From the NCBI GenBank assembly GCA_021737525.1, contig JAIPDU010000108.1, positions 1-6,034 of the forward strand: a stretch of DNA of 6,034 nt, given 5' to 3'. Within the stretch, counting starts at the first letter, position 1, and the number at the start of each line of letters is the position of its first letter. Shown here piece after piece: positions 1-5,260 of this stretch. Both the position numbers and the translations under genes were made by a program. Source of the stretch: Desulfohalobiaceae bacterium (GTDB lineage Bacteria > Desulfobacterota > Desulfovibrionia > Desulfovibrionales > Desulfothermaceae). The notes under the pieces are model-generated. The model made no database searches, was not told where the DNA came from, and was given only the letters and a program-made list of their open reading frames with translations.

Positions 1-743
1 TCGAATTCCAGCTGGTTGGCCTCCTGCCCCTGAACCAGGACCTGCCCACCGGCCAGGGCCACGGAAACCATGTCGTTCTTGCCCTTGTAGGTGTTCACTC
101 CCGCTTTTTCGGACAGATCCCGGAGCAGCATCTCCCTCTCGTCCTTGGCGGTGTGCGCGTTCCGGCCAGTGGCTTCGGCATTGGCGATCTTGGTGTTCAG
201 GTCCGCCACTTCCCCGAGCTTGCTGTTGATTGTCTTCACCTCGGATTGCAGGGATGTGTTGATATTGCTCTTCACCGTGTCCAGCTTGCGATCAACCTCC
301 TTGAAGGCGGAAACCAGGTTCTTGCCCCTCTGGATAACCTGGGAGCGCTCCACTTCGCCACCGGGATTCTGGGCTAGGTCCTTCCAGGAAGCAAAGAACT
401 CCTCCATCTTCGTGGCCAGGTTATCCCCCTCCACGCTGAAGACCTGCTCCAATTCGGCCAGAGGAGCGGACTTGGCATTGGCTCTGCCAGTTTTTTCCTC
501 CGCCCCCTTGAGCTGATCCTGGATGAAGATGTCCTCGGCCCGGCTGATCTCCTCGACATTCACTCCCTGGCCGAAAGTCAGCCCGCTGGACTCCACTCCG
601 GGAACGGACTTGGCCTCCGCTGTCTGCTCGGAATAGCCCGGGGTGTTCACGTTGGCGATGTTGTTGCCCGTCACCTCCATGGCCTTGCGGTTGACCGCCA
701 TGCCGGTGCGGGCGATATTCAGCGAGTCCAGTAAGCCGGGCAT
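1..743 (-). CDS. flgK: Flagellar hook-filament junction protein FlgK (HAP1), N-terminal 247 codons, 3' end outside window
   Basis: FlgK forms the first ring of the hook-filament junction outside the cell and is exported by the flagellar type III apparatus with FlgN as chaperone. The reading frame is open from the ATG at 743-741 to the window edge, giving 247 codons of a protein that usually has about 450-700. The N-terminus carries the rod/hook-family signature: a TG-containing helix at residues 10-25, then NNIANVNTPGY at 27-37. The FlgK-typical segment EEFFASWKDLAQNP is at 114-127, followed by a long helical region rich in K, E and L (about 130-200). After NTPGYS the usual Arg is Glu39, a minor difference. 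The start is supported by GGAAGG at 755-750, six bases upstream. The flgN stop TGA lies one base before the ATG, so the two genes are probably translationally coupled. Identification is secure; the C-terminal half cannot be judged. Confidence 0.97.
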   Translation of the reverse strand, partial: MPGLLDSLNIARTGMAVNRKAMEVTGNNIANVNTPGYSEQTAEAKSVPGVESSGLTFGQGVNVEEISRAEDIFIQDQLKGAEEKTGRANAKSAPLAELEQVFSVEGDNLATKMEEFFASWKDLAQNPGGEVERSQVIQRGKNLVSAFKEVDRKLDTVKSNINTSLQSEVKTINSKLGEVADLNTKIANAEATGRNAHTAKDEREMLLRDLSEKAGVNTYKGKNDMVSVALAGGQVLVQGQEANQLEF

Positions 744-744
744 A

Positions 745-1077
745 TCACACCTTCCCGGAGAGGAGATTCCCCTGGCCGGTCTGTTCCAGGTTGCCGCCAC
801 TGCCGTAAACCGGCGGGTTTGAAGAGGCCTGCAGAAGTGCCATGTTCTCCCTGGTCCAATTCAGAGCGGAATGGAACAAATATGCGTTGCGCCGATTCTC
901 CCACATCACGGTCCGGGCCAGCTCCCTTTCCTCGGGGCTGAGCTCCCGAGACTCCTCCAGCAGGGGAAACAACTCCTCCTTTTCCCGGAGCAAGCGCATC
1001 AACCGGTCCATGTCCAATTCCTTGGCCGCCTCCCTCTCCTCGAGGACAAGCTTGTGGAGCCGCTGCAGATGTTCCAT
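745..1077 (-). CDS. flgN: FlgN-family flagellar export chaperone
   Basis: This 110-residue, mostly helical, Leu/Glu/Arg-rich cytoplasmic protein is best read as FlgN, which binds the C-terminal helices of the junction proteins FlgK and FlgL and brings them to the export gate. Residues 1-60 form a likely amphipathic helix with many charged pairs (LVLEERE, LREKEELF, LSPEEREL). A second helix carries NRRNAYLFHSALNWTRENMALL (about 61-82), resembling the conserved C-terminal helix of FlgN proteins. The last 25 residues look disordered. At 110 residues it is shorter than the usual 130-160. The ATG at 1077 is chosen because GGAGGA lies at 1089-1084, six bases upstream; a nearby ATG at 1082 is out of frame. 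Position between flgM and flgK strongly supports the call, since sequence similarity alone is weak in this family. Confidence 0.88.
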   Translation of the reverse strand: MEHLQRLHKLVLEEREAAKELDMDRLMRLLREKEELFPLLEESRELSPEERELARTVMWENRRNAYLFHSALNWTRENMALLQASSNPPVYGSGGNLEQTGQGNLLSGKV

Positions 1078-1090
1078 GGCATTTCCTCCA

Positions 1091-1119
1091 CCGCGCTGAA
1101 TCGACTTCAGTCAACGCGG
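1091..1119 (-). promoter_or_regulatory. Intercistronic hairpin directly upstream of the flgN ribosome-binding site
   Basis: Between the flgM stop and the flgN start the sequence can fold into two stacked stems. The outer stem is CCGCG (1091-1095) with CGCGG (1115-1119). The inner stem is CTGAA (1096-1100) with TTCAG (1106-1110), with a five-base loop and a four-base one-sided bulge (1111-1114). It ends one base before the Shine-Dalgarno of flgN (1089-1084). No T-run follows on either strand, so it is not a standard terminator. A role in setting the FlgM:FlgN ratio or mRNA stability is inference only. Confidence 0.4.
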
Positions 1120-1127
1120 AGATCGTC

Positions 1128-1421
1128 TCAGGACCTCATTTTGGACAGATAGTCGAGCAGGCTGGAGGCGACATCCTTCATATCCGGGTCATAGGACCCC
1201 TCGCTGATCTGTTGCTTCAACGACTCCAGTTTCGCCGCCCGCTCAGGGTCCATGGCCTTGCTGACCTCCCCACTCTTGTTGGCCTGCTGGAGCTCGGAGG
1301 AGAAATCAACTTTCTCCGAGTTCGAAGACGAATCGCTCCTCTCCGCCTGCCGCATCCTGTTCTGTTGCTTGAGGCCCTGCAGGACCCTGAACATTTCCTC
1401 TCCCGAAATCTTCATGCCCAT
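1128..1421 (-). CDS. flgM: Anti-sigma-28 factor FlgM
   Basis: FlgM binds and inhibits the flagellar sigma factor FliA (sigma-28) in the cytoplasm until the hook-basal body is complete, then is exported through it so that late genes are switched on. The 97-residue length is typical. The N-terminal half is polar and Ser/Gln/Asn-rich (about 19-55), as expected for the disordered, exported part. The C-terminal sigma-binding region is recognisable at about 60-92: RAAKLESLKQQISEGSYDPD followed by VASSLLDYL, matching the family pattern of a charged helix, I..G.Y..D and a hydrophobic helix. GAGGT at 1432-1428, six bases upstream, favours the ATG at 1421 over the second Met codon at 1415. It is the first gene of the flgM-flgN-flgK set and follows a long non-coding gap, so it probably has its own promoter. 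Confidence 0.94.
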   Translation of the reverse strand: MGMKISGEEMFRVLQGLKQQNRMRQAERSDSSSNSEKVDFSSELQQANKSGEVSKAMDPERAAKLESLKQQISEGSYDPDMKDVASSLLDYLSKMRS

Positions 1422-1607
1422 AACGCTACCTCGTTTCCTTTCTCCATATATCCAAATCCGTGAATTGTTACCAGCCGCGGCATTGCAGGCCAGTTAATGC
1501 GGTTGGCATTCAGCGCGGTATCCTATCGCTCAGAATACACCACATGTCATGTTCTTGTCACCAGGCTTCATCAAAATAACCGTTGGCACTTTGGGCTCCT
1601 GTATTCT

Positions 1608-1635
1608 TTTTCGGAATAAGAACAGGGATCCTTTA
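1608..1635 (-). promoter_or_regulatory. Candidate sigma-28 (FliA) promoter for flgM-flgN-flgK
   Basis: On the minus strand TAAAGG begins at 1635, and TCCGAAAA lies at 1615-1608. These resemble the FliA -35 (TAAA) and -10 (GCCGATAA, 6 of 8 matching). The interval between TAAA and the -10 is 16 bases, one longer than the E. coli arrangement. Location upstream of flgM fits the usual late-class control of flgM. Weak points are the mismatched spacing and a 5' leader of about 180 bases if transcription starts near 1600. The TAAA also sits in a small inverted repeat, ATCC-TTTA-GGAT (1629-1640 area). Confidence 0.33.
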
Positions 1636-1747
1636 GGATAAACTTGCTCAGATCAGTGGATTTTTGGAAATACTATCCCAGAAAATCAGAGCATGCACTC
1701 GGGTCGGGTATGCGAAATCGATCCTACAGGGAGGGGACCCTTGGGGG

Positions 1748-1772
1748 AATCCGGCTGCAACAAAGCCGGATT
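1748..1772. repeat. Perfect 9-bp inverted repeat with 7-base loop
   Basis: AATCCGGCT (1748-1756) and AGCCGGATT (1764-1772) are exact reverse complements separated by GCAACAA. This is the strongest local hairpin in the non-coding gap. Read in the direction of the flg genes, it is followed by CCCCCAAGGG rather than U residues, so it does not look like an intrinsic terminator. It might act as an mRNA 3'-end stabiliser for the flgJ transcript or be part of a larger fold; neither is shown. Confidence 0.6.
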
Positions 1773-1879
1773 AGAAGGGAACATTTCCCGTATGGCGGGG
1801 ATGCACGGACGATGGCCCTCTATCCGGGGAGGCCGGGTCACTGGGTGTAAAAATTTTGACTTGGCTTGCGAAAGACAAT

Positions 1880-2236
1880 CTATTTCCGGGACGGGCCCTC
1901 GGGATCACGCTCCTGGGACTGTGATTCCGCCTCGGTCTGGGACGGACCGTATTGCCGATACATGGCCCGGGCCAGGCCGAAGTCATTCCTCTTGGCGCTC
2001 TGCAGGGCGACCTGCTTGTCCAGCATCTCCCGATAGATATCGGAGCCGAAGCTCTTATCAATCAGACCGTCCTGGGGTACGGTATCCCGCATCTCCTTGA
2101 ACATGGATTGGACGAAAAAGGCCTCGAAATTCCGGCAGACCTCCTTCATGGCTCGATTTTCCGGCTGATTCCCCTTCCCCGCCTCCTGAAAGGCGGAACG
2201 AGGGATCTGCATCTGCGGATCGAATGCCAGTGTCAT
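1880..2236 (-). CDS. flgJ: Rod-binding protein FlgJ, single-domain form without muramidase
   Basis: This 118-residue protein matches the FlgJ N-terminal rod-binding domain, which acts in the periplasm as a cap or scaffold for rod assembly. Domain residues are about 29-96: CRNFEAFFVQSMFKEMRDTVP at 34-54, then DIYREMLDKQVA and the closing segment FGLARAMYRQY, both characteristic of the family. The peptidoglycan-hydrolase domain found at the C-terminus of enterobacterial FlgJ is absent; the protein ends in a short polar tail (97-118, Glu/Gln/Ser/Arg-rich). Single-domain FlgJ is common outside gamma- and betaproteobacteria, where the lytic enzyme is separate; none is encoded in this window. The ATG at 2236 has GGAGAGG at 2249-2243, six bases upstream. 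It follows flgI after 97 bases and precedes the long non-coding gap. Confidence 0.93.
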   Translation of the reverse strand: MTLAFDPQMQIPRSAFQEAGKGNQPENRAMKEVCRNFEAFFVQSMFKEMRDTVPQDGLIDKSFGSDIYREMLDKQVALQSAKRNDFGLARAMYRQYGPSQTEAESQSQERDPEGPSRK

Positions 2237-2281
2237 CGCTATCCTCTCCTTTCGAGTAGCACGCTCTGTATATACCTTTCA

Positions 2282-2301
2282 TTCCCGGACTGTCCCGGGA
2301 A
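2282..2301. repeat. 7-bp hairpin in the flgI-flgJ intergenic space
   Basis: TTCCCGG (2282-2288) and CCGGGAA (2295-2301) pair perfectly around a six-base loop. On the minus strand it is followed by TGAAAGG, not by T residues, so it is not a standard terminator. A poor sigma-70-like pair, GGGACA and TATATA with a 16-base spacer, overlaps its 3' side, but I do not regard it as supported. The hairpin could be an mRNA processing or stability element between flgI and flgJ. Confidence 0.45.
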
Positions 2302-2333
2302 CAACGAAGCATGAAAATGGTGCGAGCCTATCG

Positions 2334-3434
2334 CTACATGATCTCCAGTTCCGCATGCAGGGCACCGGCCGCCTTGATGGCCTGGAAGATGGAAATGAGG
2401 TCCCTGGGGGTCGCGCCGATGGCATTCAAGGCACTGGCCACATCCCCGATGCTCACCCCCTCCTGCATGACCATGAGGCCGCCCTCTTCCTCCTGCACTT
2501 CCATCTCGGTCCTGGGCACTTCCCTGGTTTCGCCGCCGCTCAGAGCCGGTGGCTGGGACACCACAGGGGATTCCCGGATCTTGAGCTTCAGGTTGCCATG
2601 CGAAACCGCGACCTTGGAGATCCGGACCTTCTGGCCCATGACAATGGTTCCGGTTCGCTCGTTGACCACAACCTTGGCGGAAGATCCCGGAGTGACCTGG
2701 AGCTGCTCCAGAGCGGAAATGAACTGGATCCGCCTGTCCTGGAAACGCTTGGGGACTTCGACCTCAAAGCTGCTCCCGTCGACCGCGCTGGCGGTCCCGG
2801 AGGAAAAGGCCTTGTTGATCTTTTTGGTGATCCGGGAGATGGTGGTGAAATCCGCGTTCTTCACATTGTAGGTGAGTGCCCCCTGCTTGGACAGCCGATA
2901 GGGGACCTCCCTCTCGATGATCGCCCCATTGGGGATGCGGCCCACCGTGGGGTGGTTCTTTTGGACGCTGGCAGCCTCGCCGCCGAAGGCGAGCGAGTTT
3001 GTGGCCAGGGACCCCTGGGCCACGGCATAGACTGTTCCCTGCGGACCCTTCAGGGGGGTCCTGAGCAGCGTGCCGCCCACGAGGCTGTCCGCGTCCGCCA
3101 CGGAGGAAACAACCGCGTCGATGGTGTCCCCGTTCTTGGCAAAGGGCGGGAGTTTGGCCGTAACCATGACCGTGGCCACATTGTCCACGTCCACATCGTC
3201 GCTGTTCACGGAAATTTCCATGTTCTGCAGCATATTGGCCACTGTCTGCCGGGTGAACCCAGTGCGCGTGCTGTCACCGCTGCCGTCCAGGCCGATGACC
3301 AGTCCGTAGCCCACAAGCTGATTCTCCCGCACGCCCTGCAGACTGGCAATATCCTTGATCCGGGCGCAAAATCCAGGCTGGGAGCCCAGAACAAGGATCG
3401 CGGAAAGGCCAATGAGAAGGAATACTTTGCGCAT
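2334..3434 (-). CDS. flgI: Flagellar P-ring protein FlgI
   Basis: FlgI polymerises in the periplasm around the rod to form the P-ring in the peptidoglycan layer. The protein has 366 residues from the ATG at 3434, the usual family length. A Sec signal peptide covers 1-24 (MRKV, hydrophobic stretch FLLIGLSAILVLG, cleavage after FCA). The mature start RIKDIASLQGVRENQLVGYG and the following LVIGLDGSGDST (about 25-56) are diagnostic of FlgI, as is the C-terminal segment GDVASALNAIGATPRDLISIFQ. An in-frame TTG at 3443 would add three residues. I prefer the ATG because it puts a charged MRK directly before the hydrophobic core. Neither start has a recognisable Shine-Dalgarno; the bases upstream belong to a repeat-filled spacer after flgH. 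The protein itself looks intact. Confidence 0.96.
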   Translation of the reverse strand: MRKVFLLIGLSAILVLGSQPGFCARIKDIASLQGVRENQLVGYGLVIGLDGSGDSTRTGFTRQTVANMLQNMEISVNSDDVDVDNVATVMVTAKLPPFAKNGDTIDAVVSSVADADSLVGGTLLRTPLKGPQGTVYAVAQGSLATNSLAFGGEAASVQKNHPTVGRIPNGAIIEREVPYRLSKQGALTYNVKNADFTTISRITKKINKAFSSGTASAVDGSSFEVEVPKRFQDRRIQFISALEQLQVTPGSSAKVVVNERTGTIVMGQKVRISKVAVSHGNLKLKIRESPVVSQPPALSGGETREVPRTEMEVQEEEGGLMVMQEGVSIGDVASALNAIGATPRDLISIFQAIKAAGALHAELEIM

Positions 3435-3437
3435 AGA

Positions 3438-3542
3438 GTTCAATACTTCGCTCGATGTTCAATGTTCAACATTGAGTGTTTGTGGATAACGCGAAGATGC
3501 CGTGCCTATTCAACTCCGACCTTCGAACCTTGAACTTTGAAC
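3438..3542. repeat. Facing GTTCAAN heptad blocks filling the flgH-flgI space
   Basis: The right block is three tandem heptads, TTCGAAC (3522-3528), CTTGAAC (3529-3535) and TTTGAAC (3536-3542). The left block is GTTCAAT (3457-3463) and GTTCAAC (3464-3470), with a further GTTCAAT at 3438-3444 and a degenerate unit at 3450-3456. The blocks are the same heptad in opposite orientation. As RNA, 3530-3542 can pair with 3457-3469 at 12 of 13 positions around a 60-base loop. The left block also contains a near-perfect palindrome, TCAATGTT-C-AACATTGA (3459-3475). The repeat touches the first base of the flgH stop triplet and reaches the first codons of flgI. It encodes nothing recognisable and resembles a small intergenic repeat element. 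Confidence 0.72.
3481..3489 (-). promoter_or_regulatory. Perfect DnaA-box nonamer (TTATCCACA)
   Basis: TGTGGATAA on the plus strand is the exact complement of the consensus DnaA box TTATCCACA. It lies in the loop between the two heptad blocks in the flgH-flgI space. It is a single box with no AT-rich unwinding region or partner boxes nearby, so it is not an origin. A nine-base match has roughly a 5 percent chance of occurring somewhere in a window of this size on either strand, so coincidence is quite possible. Confidence 0.3.
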
Positions 3543-4246
3543 TAAAAGGGCCAGACATTGTCCATGATCCGCACCAGCCAGCCCTGACTCTGCTTGTCGC
3601 TGATAACTCCCCGGCCCTTATAGTCGATGTTGGCGTTCAGGACGTATTTGGAATCCACCGTGTTGCCGGCATCAATGTCCTCGGGACGCACGATCCCCGA
3701 AAGCCGGATGATATTGCTCTCATTGTTCACAGACACATTTTTGCTGCCCTGAATCTTGAGGTTGCCGTCCGGCATGACCTCCACCACACGCGTGGTCAGA
3801 GTGGCCTGCAGCTCACCCTCGCGGGAGGTCTCCCCGGTGCCGTCGAAGGAATTCTCGTATGACGTCTGCACCAGATTCGTAGGATCCATACCCTCATTGA
3901 TCTTGGCAATACGTTCCTCCAGCCCGAAAACACTGCCCATGCTGACCGAGGCAGAGCTATCCCGACCTGTGTTGGTCTCGGCTTCGTTGTTTGCGCTCGC
4001 GCTCTCGTAAATGGCCACGGTGACAATATCCCCCCGTTCGTAAGCCTTGATGTCGGAATACATACCCTTGTCCGCGCCCCCGTCCTTTTGCCACAGAGAG
4101 CCAGTGGTGGCGGTGTTATCCGTTCTTGGGGCCGTCTCCTCTGGCTCGTATTCGTATTTCTCGAACTCCGTGGCCTTGGGAGCCTTGGAGGCGCACCCAG
4201 CCACCAATAAAGACATAAGGATCAAAAACAAGACAGTTCGACGCAT
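3542..4246 (-). CDS. flgH: Flagellar L-ring lipoprotein FlgH
   Basis: FlgH forms the L-ring in the outer membrane around the rod. The 234-residue protein begins with a lipoprotein signal: MRR, a hydrophobic core and the lipobox VAGC with the lipidated Cys at 18. Residue +2 is Ala, consistent with outer-membrane delivery. Family motifs run in order: SLW at 50-52, IKAYERGDIVTV at 66-77, PDGNLKIQG at about 159-167, LSGIVRPEDI at 182-191, and a C-terminus of the type Y.GRGVISDKQSQGWL ending in WPF. The frame stays open upstream to a TTG at 4282, but the ATG at 4246 is right. It gives a proper signal peptide and has GGTGGAG at 4260-4254, seven bases upstream, within the end of flgA. The flgA TAG is one base before this ATG, suggesting translational coupling. 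Confidence 0.97.
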   Translation of the reverse strand: MRRTVLFLILMSLLVAGCASKAPKATEFEKYEYEPEETAPRTDNTATTGSLWQKDGGADKGMYSDIKAYERGDIVTVAIYESASANNEAETNTGRDSSASVSMGSVFGLEERIAKINEGMDPTNLVQTSYENSFDGTGETSREGELQATLTTRVVEVMPDGNLKIQGSKNVSVNNESNIIRLSGIVRPEDIDAGNTVDSKYVLNANIDYKGRGVISDKQSQGWLVRIMDNVWPF

Positions 4247-4247
4247 G

Positions 4248-5201
4248 CTAGAACTCCACCCGCACCCGTCCGCTACCGACAACCTTGCAAAGGATTTCCC
4301 GTTGCGAACCGGTGTTGCGGACCTTGATGGTTTCCCCCATTTTTCCCCTGGAACGGGCCACGCCCTTGGCAGTCAAGAGCAGCCTCCCCTTGCTGGCCTC
4401 CATGGTGACCACCTCGCCCCTTTGCACCAGGGTCGGACGGGCCAGATTCCTGCGCTCGAGGATGTCCCCGGAGCGGACGCTGCGTTTCAAGCGCATGCCC
4501 GCCGCCTTGCGCTTTCCGAGCAAGGGATCATCGGACCGGGTGATATCGCGCTTCTCCACTTCCAGGTCCCTTGCGCTCAGAACAGTGCTTCGGTTCATAT
4601 CCCGCGACGCGACCACAACCGGAGCGGTGGCCTCCAGCCGTCCCCGCAGGGTGGGATTGGCCTCCAGCTTTCCGTCCACTCGCAAGCGGACCGTGAAATA
4701 GCGGCTGCCGATGACCCGGTCGTTGGAGGGTATGACTTCGTGCTCCAGGTTGCCGCGGGGAACGGTTACCGGATCCGGAAGGCTGTCCGGAGTGAAGGCC
4801 AGGCTTTCAACCGGGAGCTCCCTGCTCTTTTGCCGCAGGTACTCTTGAACGATCTCCTCCACTCTCTCGCCCTTGATCAGCCTGCCCTCCCGCCGCACCG
4901 CGATCTTCCCGGCTCCTGCCCAGGAAATGTCGGTTCCCCGGGGAAGGGCGTCCAAGACATAGGCCTTGAGGGTGGAGGCGGAATACACCTTGCTCCTTCC
5001 CTCGCGCGGGACCTGAAACAGCGGGAGATCCGCATGCTTCCTTGCCGCGGATTGCGGCTTCAAAGACGCGATTTCCCCCAGAGTGATCATCTCCCCTCGC
5101 ACCTCGGCCTGGGACTTGAAGCTCACCTCCAGGGCCCGGGCGGATCCGGGCCAGATCAGGGCCGCCAAGAGGCAGATGCAGACAAGTCGGAAAATCGTCA
5201 T
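4248..5201 (-). CDS. flgA: P-ring assembly chaperone FlgA (SAF domain)
   Basis: FlgA is a periplasmic chaperone that holds FlgI before P-ring assembly. The 317-residue protein has a Sec signal at 1-23 (hydrophobic core with a cleavage motif ARA before LEVSF). An N-terminal region follows (24 to about 185), longer than in the 219-residue E. coli protein but usual for deltaproteobacterial FlgA. A SAF domain at about 190-255 shows VVVASRDMNRSTVLSARDLE and the DPLLGK..AG..L...V..GDIL pattern. The C-terminal beta domain (256-317) has LVQRGEVVTMEA, LTAKGVARSRGKMGETIKVRN and a final GRVRVEF. The ATG at 5201 starts the signal peptide well, though only a weak purine run (GAAGAG) precedes it. It follows flgG after 59 bases and abuts flgH, placing chaperone and ring genes together. 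Confidence 0.96.
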   Translation of the reverse strand: MTIFRLVCICLLAALIWPGSARALEVSFKSQAEVRGEMITLGEIASLKPQSAARKHADLPLFQVPREGRSKVYSASTLKAYVLDALPRGTDISWAGAGKIAVRREGRLIKGERVEEIVQEYLRQKSRELPVESLAFTPDSLPDPVTVPRGNLEHEVIPSNDRVIGSRYFTVRLRVDGKLEANPTLRGRLEATAPVVVASRDMNRSTVLSARDLEVEKRDITRSDDPLLGKRKAAGMRLKRSVRSGDILERRNLARPTLVQRGEVVTMEASKGRLLLTAKGVARSRGKMGETIKVRNTGSQREILCKVVGSGRVRVEF

Positions 5202-5260
5202 TGCTCTTCGTCCGGGTTTCGGTTGTCCGTGGCGCAGCTTCTGGAGCCGCGGCCCATGCC

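Larger units (their letters stand above)
1422..1879. other. 458-base non-coding region between flgJ and flgM
   Basis: I find no credible gene here on either strand; short open frames lack a ribosome-binding site and family features. The flgJ-proximal part (about 1640-1850) is GC-rich and full of inverted repeats: AATCCGGCT/AGCCGGATT (1748-1772), GGGAA/TTCCC (1777-1789), and GGCC(C)TC/GAGGCC (1814-1834, one bulged base). The flgM-proximal part (1422-1640) is more AT-rich and holds the sigma-28-like site listed separately. No hairpin is followed by a T-run, so an intrinsic terminator is not evident. The region most likely separates the flgG-A-H-I-J transcript from a flgM-N-K transcript. It could equally encode a small structured RNA, but I recognise no known riboswitch in it. 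Confidence 0.7.

Noticed and set aside
719..1114. A 131-codon minus-strand frame overlapping flgN
   Set aside because: It is a shifted frame over flgN with Gly/Arg/Pro-rich composition and no family features; the flgN frame has the better start site and fits the gene order.
1583..1600. TTGGCAC on the plus strand, resembling the -24 part of a sigma-54 promoter
   Set aside because: No TTGC follows at the required spacing, and it points away from flgM with no plus-strand gene ahead. I also found no sigma-54 site on the minus strand in the intergenic gaps.
1748..1772. Intrinsic terminator after flgJ
   Set aside because: The stem is good, but no T-run follows it on either strand.
1740..1850. Possible known riboswitch (cyclic-di-GMP class I or cobalamin) in the gap
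   Set aside because: The short AAAGCC and GGGAA pieces are suggestive, but the conserved core bases and tetraloop-receptor parts of those classes are missing.
4280..4282. TTG as an upstream start for flgH
   Set aside because: It would overlap flgA and put a polar stretch in front of a perfect lipoprotein signal; the ATG at 4246 has a good ribosome-binding site.
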